From JBNKFV01 sp050289485 (GTDB lineage Bacteria > Pseudomonadota > Gammaproteobacteria > Pseudomonadales > Cellvibrionaceae), in contig JBNKFV010000015.1 in NCBI GenBank assembly GCA_050289485.1, positions 310,001 through 374,000 on the forward strand: a stretch of 64,000 nucleotides of DNA, in the 5' to 3' direction. The translations under genes and the position numbers were made by a program. This document shows positions 33,626-42,949 of this stretch, in pieces (position 1 is the first letter of the stretch; each line of letters starts with the position of its first letter). A model generated the notes under the pieces. It searched no databases, had not been told where the DNA came from, and saw only the letters and a list, made by a program, of their open reading frames with translations.

Positions 33626-35929
33626 ATGCACTGTACATGCCTGCCTGTCGGCGTTTTCCTGGTGGTTCTGCCGCTATCTGTTTTTGCCAATAACCAAAGT
33701 GACAACCTTGAGATTGTTGAGGTCATTGGCAGCACACCACTGGATCTCGGCACCGATTTAAACCGCCAGCCTTATTTCAGTCAGACGCTTTCAACTGAGC
33801 AGCTTAAGCACAATACCGGCTACTCCATTGCCGATTTGTTGGATAAGCAGGCGGCGTCTGTTTATACCAATGATGCACAAAACAATTTTTTGCAGCCCGA
33901 TGTGCGTTACCGCGGCTACACGGCGTCACCCTTACTGGGTGCCTCTCAAGGGTTGGTGGTGTACTACAACGGTGTGCGGGTGAATGAAGCGTTTGGCGAT
34001 ACGGTCAATTGGGATCTGTTGCCGTCGGCCTCTGCTCATGAAGTCACCTTACTCGGTGGTGCAAACGCGCTGTTTGGTCAAAATGCCTTGGGCGGCGCAC
34101 TGGTGATTGAAGGGCGTGATGGTTTTAATCAGTCTGGCGGTGGGCTAGAGACGGTAGCCGGTTCCTTCGGTCGTCGTAGCGGGATTATTCAGCACGGTGA
34201 CAACAACGGTATCTGGGGTTATTACCTTGCGGCGGAACACTTGGTGGATGATGGCTGGCGTGACTACTCACCCAGTAACGCCAGTAATGTGTACGGCGCG
34301 TTCAGTTACCGCAGTGCATTCAGTCGCGCCGATCTGTACGTTAACCTGGCTGATACCCGCATGCAGGGTAATGGTGCCTCCCCGGAAGCGTTGCTGGCAC
34401 AGCGGCGGCAGGCTGTATTCACCCATCCGGATCGTACGGAAAATCAGCTGGCAATGGTTAATCTGCGTGGCAGTCATTGGATGAGTCAGCATGCCAAATT
34501 ATCGGCGAACATTTTCTATCGGCAGAGCAAGACCAATGCGTTTGGTGGCGATGGCAGTGATAACGAGACATGCGAGGCCCCCTTTGCTGAGTATCTTTGC
34601 GTTGATGATGACAATGACACGGTTGATAGCTCTGTCGATGACGATAATCCGTTCCTCCGCGACCAGTACGGTAATCGGGTCAGCTCGGCCTATAATGCCA
34701 TCAATAACCTGAGTGAGCGGGATCAGCACACCTGGGGTTTTGCCGCTCAATACGCAAGTCAGTTTGATATCGCCGAGGTTACCCATCATGTGATAGCCGG
34801 GGGGGATTACCTGGCGGGTGAAACAGATTTTACGTCGAGTGTGGAATTTGCTGCGCTGACTGAAACGCGTTCGACCACACGCAGTGGCCTGTACGATAGT
34901 GATGGTGGCAACCGGCTGAATGCTGCCACTGATATGGCAGCGGTTTTTCTCTCGGATACTCTGGTGTTAACCGAGCGGCTGCGCCTGATGCTGACGTTGC
35001 GGTACAACCAGATAAAAGTAGCCGCAGAGGATTTTACGGGTGACCGCCCCGAACTGACGGCAACCCATTACTTCCGGCGCTTGAATGGTGGTACAGGTTT
35101 GCATTACGCCGCTGACAACGGGCTCTCGTATTATGCGGGGGTTTATCAGAGTTCACGGGCACCGTCACCGGTTGAGCTGGCATGCTCTCACCCGGATGCA
35201 CCCTGCAACCTGCCCAACACTTACCTGGCCGATCCCCCGCTGAAAGAAGTGGTATCACGCAATATCGAGGCTGGTATAAGAGGTCGCTTTTCTCTGGGTA
35301 ACTGGCATGCCGGTGTGTTTTATACCCGCAACCGCGACGATATTCATTTTCAAACCACCGGTGGGGTGTCGTCCAACCAAGGATATTTTGCCAATATTGG
35401 CGATACGGTGTTTCACGGAGCTGAACTCACCTTGTCTTATGCCGCCAAGCCCTGGTCAACGTCGGTTAATTACACATTTTTAAACGCAACCTATGACGAT
35501 GAATTTGTGGCGTTTTCACCGAATCATCCTGGCACTGAAACCGGTGCCATGGCAGTAGCCAAAGGCGCATTTTTACCATTAACCCCCAGGCATTCGTTCA
35601 AGTGGCAGGTGGGGTACCAATGGCACGAAAGATTGCAGGTAGCCGCCGATGTTATCGGTAACAGCGGTATCTATTTGCGTGGTGATGAAGCTAACCTTGA
35701 CGAGCCCACGGCGGGTTTTGCGGTGGTAAATTTGTCAGCCGAGTTTCAGGTCAGTGAAACACTGCGCACGAGTATTCATGTCGACAATCTGTTTGATCAG
35801 CAGTTTGAACGTTTTGGTCTCTACGGTGAAGCAGACGAAGTGCTTGAGGGGCTAGATTCCGAATCCAATCGCTTTTTAGGGCCTGCGCCGCCGCGATCAC
35901 TCTATTGGTTGTTGTCCTGGCAGTGGTAA
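33626..35929 (+). CDS. TonB-dependent outer-membrane receptor
   Basis: 767 residues. Signal peptide of about 21 residues ending in SVFA, then a TonB-box-like EIVEVIG, a plug domain (about 45-165; YSIADLLDKQAASVYTNDA, VVYYNGVRVNEAFGDTVNW, GGANALFGQNALGGAL) and a beta-barrel ending in aromatic Trp (LYWLLSWQW), the outer-membrane insertion signal. An extracellular loop near 310-345 has two Cys and a Asp-rich stretch (VDDDNDTVDSSVDDDN) that could bind calcium or iron. The ligand cannot be told from sequence. Single gene placed between fleQ and fleS, not a flagellar component. Confidence 0.92.
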   Translation: MHCTCLPVGVFLVVLPLSVFANNQSDNLEIVEVIGSTPLDLGTDLNRQPYFSQTLSTEQLKHNTGYSIADLLDKQAASVYTNDAQNNFLQPDVRYRGYTASPLLGASQGLVVYYNGVRVNEAFGDTVNWDLLPSASAHEVTLLGGANALFGQNALGGALVIEGRDGFNQSGGGLETVAGSFGRRSGIIQHGDNNGIWGYYLAAEHLVDDGWRDYSPSNASNVYGAFSYRSAFSRADLYVNLADTRMQGNGASPEALLAQRRQAVFTHPDRTENQLAMVNLRGSHWMSQHAKLSANIFYRQSKTNAFGGDGSDNETCEAPFAEYLCVDDDNDTVDSSVDDDNPFLRDQYGNRVSSAYNAINNLSERDQHTWGFAAQYASQFDIAEVTHHVIAGGDYLAGETDFTSSVEFAALTETRSTTRSGLYDSDGGNRLNAATDMAAVFLSDTLVLTERLRLMLTLRYNQIKVAAEDFTGDRPELTATHYFRRLNGGTGLHYAADNGLSYYAGVYQSSRAPSPVELACSHPDAPCNLPNTYLADPPLKEVVSRNIEAGIRGRFSLGNWHAGVFYTRNRDDIHFQTTGGVSSNQGYFANIGDTVFHGAELTLSYAAKPWSTSVNYTFLNATYDDEFVAFSPNHPGTETGAMAVAKGAFLPLTPRHSFKWQVGYQWHERLQVAADVIGNSGIYLRGDEANLDEPTAGFAVVNLSAEFQVSETLRTSIHVDNLFDQQFERFGLYGEADEVLEGLDSESNRFLGPAPPRSLYWLLSWQW

Positions 35930-36028
35930 GGGCTACACCTCTCTCTACAAGTGACAAACTCTTGACTTATTGGCGTTTCTGAACCGATAAATAGTTGTAA
36001 CTTTTTGATTTTAAATGGTTTTAATAAT

Positions 36029-36043
36029 TGGCATCAGCCTTGC
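36029..36043 (+). promoter_or_regulatory. Sigma-54 promoter of fleSR
   Basis: TGGCAT-CAGCC-TTGC, followed by A, matches the RpoN consensus with exact spacing. Predicted start near 36055, about 78 bp before the fleS GTG. In P. aeruginosa fleSR is a FleQ/RpoN target, which this agrees with. The 200 bp between the TonB receptor and fleS hold nothing else. Confidence 0.85.
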
Positions 36044-36132
36044 AGAACACTGCTTGAATGCTGCATAACTGTTAATTTATTGGCGTTATCAGCTGTTAGA
36101 TCATCTGTGAGGAACTTAAGAGGCCAATTATT

Positions 36133-37440
36133 GTGTCGACCACTGCTCTTGACCACGTGTCTCCCCTCCAGCCCTTGTCGCTGGCTTCAGCACGGCCGAC
36201 GGAGGAGGGCTCAAACGGCTCGGCGACTCCCGTCAGGCCCTTACAGGCACAGGAGCTGCAACAGGCGTTCGAACAGTTTAATGAGATGTCGCAACAACTG
36301 GCGAGCAGCTATCAAGTGCTGGAAAACCGGGTTGCCGACCTTACATCAGAATTGCACCACGTCAGTCAACAACGGCTGCAGGAGCTTGCGGAAAAAGAGC
36401 GCCTGGCAGATAGATTGGAACAGTTGCTCAGTGTGTTACCCGGCGGCGTAGTGGTGCTTGATTCCCGCGGCGTAATTTCCGATATGAATCCGGCCGCTAT
36501 TGAATTGCTTGATGGTGACTACCAGGGGGTGCCTTGGCGTGATGTGGTCAGAGATCAGTTTGCACCCCAGCAGGATGACGGTCACGAAGTCTCTACCCGC
36601 CGTGGGCAAAAGTTCAGTATTGCCACCCGCTCGCTCAATGCCGAAGGGCAGATTATTCTCTTAACGGATCAGACTGAAACCCGCCGGTTACAGGCCGAGC
36701 TGAATCGTCACGAGCGTTTGTCCAGCATGGGCAAAATGGTGTCGGCGTTGGCACATCAGATTAGAACGCCACTGTCTTCCGCCATGCTCTACGCGAGCCA
36801 TTTGGGCAATGACCAGTTAGCACCTGCACAACAGCAAAAGTTTGCCCAGAAGCTGGTAGGCCGTCTGAATCATATGGAGCGGCAGATTCAAGACATGCTG
36901 CTGTTTGTCAAAGGCGAACTGCCATTGAACGATCAGGTAAGCCTGACGGCGTTTATTCAGGCCCTGAAAGACGCCATGGAGGCCCCCGTGCAGCTGGCCA
37001 ATGCCAAGGTAAGTTGGCATATCAGTGAAACAGCTGTGCAGTTGCGCTGCAATCTCGACGCGCTGGTCAATGCGTTGATGAATATCGTCAACAACGCCCT
37101 TCAGGCGGTACCGGAAAACGCCGAGTTAACCGTAAAAATCACCGCCGTTAATCACCACCTTGACGACCGCCATTATCAAGCACTGGCGATTGTAATTTCT
37201 GATAACGGCCCAGGCCTGCCGGAAAAAATTCAACAGACAGCTACCGATATTTTTGTTACCACTAAGCCGCAAGGCACTGGACTAGGCTTGGCAGTGGTGA
37301 AGGCTGTTGTGAATGCTCACGGCGGCAAATTTAAATTGTCGTCGGCACCGGGGCAGGGTACCCGGGCACTTATCACCCTGCCATTGGCAGAAGAAGTTTT
37401 GGACGCTGCGCAACAGGCGCGCCGCAGCATGATTATCTAG
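36133..37440 (+). CDS. fleS: Flagellar sensor kinase FleS
   Basis: 435 residues, GTG start with AAGAGG 10 bp upstream. No membrane segment, so cytoplasmic. An N-terminal helical part (about 40-95), PAS domain (about 98-185), HisKA with phospho-accepting His208 in SALAHQIRTPLSS, and HATPase (about 310-425; NIVNNALQAVPENAE, ISDNGPGLPEKI, GTGLGLAVVKAV). FleS phosphorylates FleR to switch on class III genes (hook, basal body) in the Pseudomonas scheme. The fleR ATG is 33 bp downstream. Confidence 0.94.
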   Translation: MSTTALDHVSPLQPLSLASARPTEEGSNGSATPVRPLQAQELQQAFEQFNEMSQQLASSYQVLENRVADLTSELHHVSQQRLQELAEKERLADRLEQLLSVLPGGVVVLDSRGVISDMNPAAIELLDGDYQGVPWRDVVRDQFAPQQDDGHEVSTRRGQKFSIATRSLNAEGQIILLTDQTETRRLQAELNRHERLSSMGKMVSALAHQIRTPLSSAMLYASHLGNDQLAPAQQQKFAQKLVGRLNHMERQIQDMLLFVKGELPLNDQVSLTAFIQALKDAMEAPVQLANAKVSWHISETAVQLRCNLDALVNALMNIVNNALQAVPENAELTVKITAVNHHLDDRHYQALAIVISDNGPGLPEKIQQTATDIFVTTKPQGTGLGLAVVKAVVNAHGGKFKLSSAPGQGTRALITLPLAEEVLDAAQQARRSMII

Positions 37441-37473
37441 AGCCTGTGGTACAGGTTGGTTCGGAGAAATACT

Positions 37474-38931
37474 ATGGCACTGCCAGCAATAAAAGATGTA
37501 AACCTGGATGCACCCATCAATGTATTGATTGTTGAAGACGATCCGGATCTGCGTGAGGCGCTGGTGGATACCCTGGATATTGCCGAGATCGATGTGGTGG
37601 CTGCCAGTAGTGCTGAGCAGGCTCTGCAGATTCTCGCGCAGCGTAACGATATCGGCATGGTGGTTACCGACGTAAATATGGGCGGTATGAGTGGCCATGA
37701 GTTGCTTGAAAACGTTAAAAAACAATATGCCCATATACCCGTAATGCTGATTACAGCCTATGCCAGCATTGAGGCATCGGTTGATGCTATTCGCAATGGT
37801 GCTGTTGATTATCTGGTGAAACCGTTTGAGCCTGCCGTACTGGTTGCCGCTGTCAATAAATACATGGGGCGAATTGCGTTGGGCGACGACGATGCACCGG
37901 TTGCCGTATCGTCAGCCAGCCGTCAGTTGTTAGCTTTGGCTGAGCGGTTGGCGCAGTCGGATACCACCGCCATGATTATTGGTGAGTCTGGTACGGGTAA
38001 AGAAGTGCTAGCACGTTACATTCACAATCACTCACCGCGCAGGCAGCAGCCCTTTGTTGCCATTAACTGTGCGGCGATCCCCGAAAATATGCTCGAAGCC
38101 ATGCTGTTTGGTCACGAAAAAGGCGCCTATACCGGTGCTTACAACAGTATGCCGGGCAAGTTTGAGCAGGCCAATGGTGGCACGTTGCTGCTGGATGAAA
38201 TATCTGAGATGGACTTAGGGTTGCAGGCCAAATTGCTGCGCGTGTTACAAGGGCGCGAAGTAGAGCGTATTGGTGGGCGCAAGGTGATTCCGCTGGATGT
38301 ACGGGTTATTGCGACCTCAAACCGCGACATGCAGCAGCTGGTGGCTCAGGGCAAGTTTCGCGAAGACCTTTATTATCGCTTGAATGTATTGCCATTGCGC
38401 TGGACGCCGCTGCGTGAGCGCAAAGACGATATTCTGCCGCTGGCGCAGCGACTGATGGCTAAACATGTGAAAAAGCAGGGGCGTAACCCCGTGGCTTTTT
38501 CTGCCGCCGCCGCCGCCGCACTGGAGAATTACCCTTGGCCGGGTAATGTGCGTGAGCTCGACAATGTGATGCAGAGGGCCCTGATTTTACAGCCAGGCAA
38601 CCAGATTGAGGTACTCGATCTGGCATTGGACGCCGACGTTTATGTGGCGCCAGCGCCGGCCACACCTGCGGCGCCGCCTGCTGGGATGCAGGCAGCTAAT
38701 GAGGTGGCACCTAATGGTTGGGGCGCAGCTGCGGGGGGGGTGATTGCCGATAACAGTGCGGTGTTGGGCGATGACCTGAAGCACCGTGAATTTGAAATTA
38801 TTGTGCAAACCCTGAAAGACAGCCGGGGCAGCCGCAAGACCACTGCCGAGCGCTTGGGCATCAGCCCCAGAACCCTGCGTTACAAAATTGCCAAGCTGCG
38901 GGAAATCGGGTTGGATGTGGATAGCGTGTAG
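37474..38931 (+). CDS. fleR: Flagellar response regulator FleR
   Basis: 485 residues from MALPAIKDVNLDAPINVLIV with GGAG upstream. Receiver (about 15-130) with Asp66 in VVTDVNMGGMSG, sigma-54 AAA+ domain with Walker A GESGTGKE at 170-177 and GAYTGA (Tyr for the usual Phe) in the sigma-54-contact loop, then a Fis-type helix-turn-helix at the C-terminus (KTTAERLGISPRTLRYKIAK). The linker before the helix-turn-helix is Pro/Ala-rich and encoded by DNA with a run of eight G (38733-38740). A (GCC)5 run at 38503 encodes an Ala stretch. Confidence 0.95.
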   Translation: MALPAIKDVNLDAPINVLIVEDDPDLREALVDTLDIAEIDVVAASSAEQALQILAQRNDIGMVVTDVNMGGMSGHELLENVKKQYAHIPVMLITAYASIEASVDAIRNGAVDYLVKPFEPAVLVAAVNKYMGRIALGDDDAPVAVSSASRQLLALAERLAQSDTTAMIIGESGTGKEVLARYIHNHSPRRQQPFVAINCAAIPENMLEAMLFGHEKGAYTGAYNSMPGKFEQANGGTLLLDEISEMDLGLQAKLLRVLQGREVERIGGRKVIPLDVRVIATSNRDMQQLVAQGKFREDLYYRLNVLPLRWTPLRERKDDILPLAQRLMAKHVKKQGRNPVAFSAAAAAALENYPWPGNVRELDNVMQRALILQPGNQIEVLDLALDADVYVAPAPATPAAPPAGMQAANEVAPNGWGAAAGGVIADNSAVLGDDLKHREFEIIVQTLKDSRGSRKTTAERLGISPRTLRYKIAKLREIGLDVDSV

Positions 38932-38970
38932 ACAGCCTCTGACTTTTTTTGAGTAGAAAACTCCTTCTTT

Positions 38971-39000
38971 ACGGCCCTTTTTTGGGCCGTTTGTCCTTTT
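38971..39000 (+). terminator. Rho-independent terminator after fleR
   Basis: Stem ACGGCCC / GGGCCGT with a T6 loop, followed by TTGTCCTTTT; 40 bp after the fleR stop. Confidence 0.87.
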
Positions 39001-39161
39001 AAAACCACCTTCGAAACACTGTCACGATTTCTTCATTTTAAAGTTGAAAATATTGCTTGACCGGAAAAATACACAGAGTTATTTTCACGCCGAAGACCCC
39101 TAGGTCTTTTCCAAAAATGTTTGTGTGTTATTTGTGATTATCGACGCAGAAGGATATCGGT

Positions 39162-39362
39162 ATGAGCACTCATTCTAGTTCGCGCACTGACGACTCAATG
39201 TCTGATGATATTTTGGATATGGATATCGATATGGACGATATGGATGATTCCATTAGTTCGGTAGGAAAAGGCTTGGATGCTCGTCGGCGTTTGGAAGATA
39301 AGTTGGAAGAAATGCGGCTTAATCGCGAGCTGCGTGAATTTGATTTTGATTTCGATGCCTGA
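39162..39362 (+). CDS. Small acidic protein, PA3496-like
   Basis: 66 residues: an Asp/Met-rich N-terminal half (DDILDMDIDMDDMDDS) and a helix DARRRLEDKLEEMRLNRELR ending in FDFDFDA. The layout, acidic start then 'ARRRLE..LEE.RL..EL', matches a family of small Pseudomonas proteins represented by PA3496 and annotated as putative envelope integrity proteins. The match is from memory and the function unproven. Its own transcript: terminator before it, and a hairpin AAGACC-CCTA-GGTCTT (39093-39108) 54 bp before the start. Confidence 0.72.
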   Translation: MSTHSSSRTDDSMSDDILDMDIDMDDMDDSISSVGKGLDARRRLEDKLEEMRLNRELREFDFDFDA

Positions 39363-39563
39363 CTCTCACTCTTAACAGGGTTTAGCCCATCGGCTGCTTA
39401 GTTTGGTGGGCAATCCTGCTTGTTTTTTGCCGCCAGCGCGTGGTGGTATCCCCGTTTAGTTATTTTTCTCTTTTGAAGTTTTAGTCGCGCTTATTCAATT
39501 GATAGTGGGGTATGCTTTTGCCTGTCTAATACGTGTGGCAATCATTTGCCATGCGGCCATTTT

Positions 39564-39578
39564 TGGCCTGTTTTGTGC
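39564..39578 (+). promoter_or_regulatory. Candidate sigma-54 promoter of the fliE operon
   Basis: TGGCCT-GTTTT-GTGC keeps GG and GC at correct spacing, with weaker side positions than the other RpoN sites here. It lies about 180 bp before fliE. The gene-less stretch 39363-39758 also holds an inverted repeat TGGCAA-TCAT-TTGCCA at 39536-39551, and several TTGGCAG words, none with proper -24/-12 spacing. Confidence 0.45.
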
Positions 39579-39758
39579 AGTTAAACAACAAAGCCCAATT
39601 GCCTGTCGATAAAGCGGCTATTTTACTGCAGCTTTTTTGCAAAATAGCCAAATATTTGGCAGCGCAGTATGCCTGTTGGCAGCAACAGTCATTTCGTTGG
39701 CAGATTACAGACAACTTGGGGCCTGTTAACAAGCCCTAGCACAAGATAGGAAACTGGC

Positions 39759-40148
39759 ATGGACAATCGAGTAGACATCAATCGTCTGTTGGTAGAAATG
39801 CGAGCACTTAAGGCGCAAACCCAGGCCTTCAACAATCCTCAAGGGTTGGCAGCCCAAGATGTAGCTAAGCCCAGCAGCATTGGCGGGGTTAATGTTGATA
39901 ATTCGGTTAATCGCAGCCAGCCCACGCAAAGTTTTAGTGACTTGTTTAGTCAGGCCGTTGATAAGGTGAATGAAACCCAAAAAGCCAGCGGTGCTACCGC
40001 CGAGGCGTTCCAAAAAGGTGAGCCTGGTGTCGACATTACGGACGTGATGGTTGCCTCGCAAAAGGCCAGTGTGTCTTTCCAGGCTGCGCTACAGGTACGT
40101 AATAAGCTGGTTGAAGCCTACAAAGACATTATGAATATGCCGATTTAA
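39759..40148 (+). CDS. fliE: Hook-basal body protein FliE
   Basis: 129 residues. The C-terminal half has the FliE signature (SFSDLFSQAVDKVNETQKAS, then VDITDVMVASQKASVSFQAA and VRNKLVEAYKDIMNMPI). FliE links the MS ring to the rod. First gene of fliE-F-G-H-I-J, the canonical order; the fliF ATG follows after 58 bp. Confidence 0.95.
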   Translation: MDNRVDINRLLVEMRALKAQTQAFNNPQGLAAQDVAKPSSIGGVNVDNSVNRSQPTQSFSDLFSQAVDKVNETQKASGATAEAFQKGEPGVDITDVMVASQKASVSFQAALQVRNKLVEAYKDIMNMPI

Positions 40149-40206
40149 TGCCCGGCAATATGGGTAGTTGGTTAGCGCATAAACAAAAACTGAGTAAGTA
40201 AATATC

Positions 40207-41931
40207 ATGGCTGCAAACACGAGTGCAAAAATGTCCGATTCTCTGGCAGCAGACGGAGGACAGGGACGCGACCGAGCCACCAGCGATCTGGTAGAAGGAT
40301 TCAGTAACCTTAATCTGTTACGTCAGGTGGGGTTGATGTTGGGTCTGGCCGCCAGTGTGGCGATTGGGTTTGCATCGGTGTTGTGGGTGTGGGGTGATGA
40401 TTACCGGCCTTTGTATGGTAGCCTCGATCGACTTGACTCTGCCGAAGTTGTCGACGTTTTAGACACCAATAACATCACCTATAAAATCGATACCAGTACT
40501 GGCGCACTTCTGGTTGCTGCCGACGACATTCATCAGGCACGTCTTAAACTGGCAGAAGTGGGTATTCCCGGCGATCAGTCGGCGGGCTTTGAATTACTGG
40601 ATCAAGAGCAACCACTAGGCACCAGCCAGTTTATGGAGACCGCTCGTTACCGTCGGAGCCTTGAAGGCGAACTGGCAAAAACCATTACCAGTATTAATTC
40701 TGTGCGCTCTGCACGGGTGCATTTGGCGATTCCTAAGAGTTCGGTATTTGTTCGCGATACCCGCGAACCTACGGCCTCTGTGTTTGTTGAGTTATACCCG
40801 GGGCGTGCAATCAAGCCGGAGCAGGTGAGGGCGATGGCCAACCTGGTGGCCTCGAGTATTCCTGAATTACGTTTGAAAAATGTGACAGTCGTTGACCAAA
40901 AGGGCAACTTGTTGTCGCACGGCATCCTCGAAGAAAGTGAAGAATTGTTGCTGGCGGGCAAACAACGTGAATATACCCGTAAGCTGGAAGACGATATTAC
41001 CCGCCGTATTAACAGTATTCTTGAGCCCATTGTCGGTATGGGGCGCTACAAAGCTGAGGTGAGTGCCAATGTCGACTTCACTGAAGTCGAGCAAGCTGCC
41101 GAAAGTTATAATCCGGACCTACCCGCTGTGCGTAGCGAGCAAACCCTTGATGAACAGCGCCTGGGTAACGATCAGGCGATGGGTATTCCAGGTGCTTTGA
41201 CCAATCAGCCTGGCGGTAATGGGCAAGCGCCCGAGCAGGCGAATGCGCAGGGCGGTGGCGAAGGCGCAGCCGCACAACCTTCTAATACCCGCAAGCAAAC
41301 AACACGCAATTATGAGCTGGATCGAACCATTAGTTATACCAAGCATCAGCAGGGTAAGTTGCGTCGTTTGACCGTAGCGGTGGTAGTGGACGACAGGGTA
41401 TCTACTGACGCGGAAGGTAATGAGGTTCGTGTGCCTTGGTCAGATATTGAACTGGAGAGAATGTCTATACTGGTAAGAGACGCGGTAGGTTACAACGTAA
41501 CCCGTGGTGACAGTGTGAATGTGATTAACTCGCCCTTTGTTGATCGTGAAGCGATACCAGAATCGGAGCCCGTGCCACTGTGGGAGCAGCCTTGGGTATT
41601 GGCCTGGATCAAGCCAGTGGCAGCATTTCTCATTGTGCTGATTTTGTTGATTGGGTTTGTTCGTCCAGTGATGAAAAGCCTCGCGAGTGCAGGCTTGCGG
41701 GCAAAAGAGGCAGAAGAAGCCCGTGAATTGGCCGCTCTGGAAGCCGCGGGGCTGGACGCCTTCGACTCGTTGTCGGATGATAGCGTAACCTTGTCGGGTG
41801 CTGGTGCATTGGCATTGCCTGGGCCTGAAGCAGGCTACGAACAACAGCTGAATACCATTAAAGGGTTGGTAGCTGAAGATGCCGGGCGCGTTGCGCTGGT
41901 GGTAAAAGGTTGGGTAAATCAAGATGACTGA
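40207..41931 (+). CDS. fliF: Flagellar MS-ring protein FliF
   Basis: 574 residues. Membrane segments at about 42-64 and 455-478 flank the periplasmic ring-building domains (YKIDTSTGALLVAADDIHQA, QFMETARYRRSLEGELAKTI, VRSARVHLAIPKSSVFVRD are family-typical). An insertion-like Gln/Gly/Ala-rich linker (about 330-365) and a cytoplasmic C-terminus that binds FliG. FliF makes the MS ring that starts motor assembly. Overlaps fliG by 8 bp. Confidence 0.96.
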   Translation: MAANTSAKMSDSLAADGGQGRDRATSDLVEGFSNLNLLRQVGLMLGLAASVAIGFASVLWVWGDDYRPLYGSLDRLDSAEVVDVLDTNNITYKIDTSTGALLVAADDIHQARLKLAEVGIPGDQSAGFELLDQEQPLGTSQFMETARYRRSLEGELAKTITSINSVRSARVHLAIPKSSVFVRDTREPTASVFVELYPGRAIKPEQVRAMANLVASSIPELRLKNVTVVDQKGNLLSHGILEESEELLLAGKQREYTRKLEDDITRRINSILEPIVGMGRYKAEVSANVDFTEVEQAAESYNPDLPAVRSEQTLDEQRLGNDQAMGIPGALTNQPGGNGQAPEQANAQGGGEGAAAQPSNTRKQTTRNYELDRTISYTKHQQGKLRRLTVAVVVDDRVSTDAEGNEVRVPWSDIELERMSILVRDAVGYNVTRGDSVNVINSPFVDREAIPESEPVPLWEQPWVLAWIKPVAAFLIVLILLIGFVRPVMKSLASAGLRAKEAEEARELAALEAAGLDAFDSLSDDSVTLSGAGALALPGPEAGYEQQLNTIKGLVAEDAGRVALVVKGWVNQDD

Positions 41932-42934
41932 TGCACCAGCAAGAAAAATATCAAAAGTTGATCAGGCAGCCATCTTGCTGATGACGCTGGGTGAGGCGGA
42001 TGCGGCAGAAATATTAAAGCACCTTGGGCCGAAAGAAGTGCAGCGCATTGGTAGCGCTATGTCGCAATTGTCTAAAGTGTCTCAGACTGAGGTGGAAAGT
42101 GTACTCAACAATTTTATGGGCGAGGTAACCACGCTCACCGGTTTGGGGGTGGGTGCCGACAGCTACATTCGCAACATGCTGGTGACGGCACTGGGCGAAG
42201 ATAAAGCCAGTGGGCTTATCGATCGTATTTTACTGGGTGGTAATACGACGGGGCTCGACACGCTGAAGTGGATGGAGTCGCGTTCGGTTGCCGATATTAT
42301 CCGCAACGAACACCCTCAGATTCAGGCTATTGTGATTGCGTACCTCGATGGTGATCAGGCGGCCGAAGTGTTAACGTTTTTTACCGAAAAAGTGCGGCTT
42401 GATATTATGATGCGAGTGGCGTCACTCGATACCGTACAACCCAGCGCCTTGCAGGAACTCAATAATATTCTTGAGAAACAATTCTCTGGTAATGCGGGCT
42501 CGCAAACCAAAGAGGTGGGTGGTGTGAAAGTGGCAGCCGAGATTATGAACAATCTCGACAGTTCGGTTGAAGCCGAGTTGATGGACGCCATCAAAGAGCT
42601 GGATGAAGACATGGGTAGCCAGATTCAGGATCTGATGTTTGTCTTCGACAACCTCAAAGAAGTAGACGACCGCGGCATCCAGGCACTGTTGCGCGAGGTT
42701 TCTTCCGAAGTGCTTATTATTGCCCTCAAAGGTGCAGACGAGATTTTGCAGGAAAAAATCTTCAAAAACATGTCAAAACGCGCGGCAGAATTGCTGCGTG
42801 ACGACCTCGAAGCGAAAGGGCCGGTTAAAGTCTCTGAAGTGGAAGGCGCACAAAAAGAAATTCTTACCATTGCCCGTCGGATGGCCGACGCCGGAGAGAT
42901 TATTCTGGGTGGCGGTGGCGAGCAAATGCTCTAA
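41924..42934 (+). CDS. fliG: Motor switch protein FliG
   Basis: 336 residues. The N-terminus (KISKVDQAAILLMTLGEADA) binds FliF; the middle has the EHPQIQAIVIAYLDGDQAAE motif; the C-terminal torque helix includes VDDRGIQALLREVSSEVLII and MSKRAAELLRDDLEAKGPVK, with charged residues that meet the stator. Slightly longer N-terminal half than E. coli FliG but full domain set. Its start lies inside the end of fliF. Confidence 0.97.
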   Translation: MTDAPARKISKVDQAAILLMTLGEADAAEILKHLGPKEVQRIGSAMSQLSKVSQTEVESVLNNFMGEVTTLTGLGVGADSYIRNMLVTALGEDKASGLIDRILLGGNTTGLDTLKWMESRSVADIIRNEHPQIQAIVIAYLDGDQAAEVLTFFTEKVRLDIMMRVASLDTVQPSALQELNNILEKQFSGNAGSQTKEVGGVKVAAEIMNNLDSSVEAELMDAIKELDEDMGSQIQDLMFVFDNLKEVDDRGIQALLREVSSEVLIIALKGADEILQEKIFKNMSKRAAELLRDDLEAKGPVKVSEVEGAQKEILTIARRMADAGEIILGGGGEQML

Positions 42935-42949
42935 TGCTAGTGAGCTGCT

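Noticed and set aside
39602..39612. TGTCGATAAAG as a sigma-28 -10 box before fliE
   Set aside because: The nearest TAAA-type -35 box is at the wrong distance (about 15 bp instead of 11).
39533..39739. 68-codon rightward frame in the gap before fliE, with an equally long opposite frame
   Set aside because: Starts without a ribosome-binding site, both strands are open over the same bases, and the region holds promoter-like repeats; no protein family recognised.
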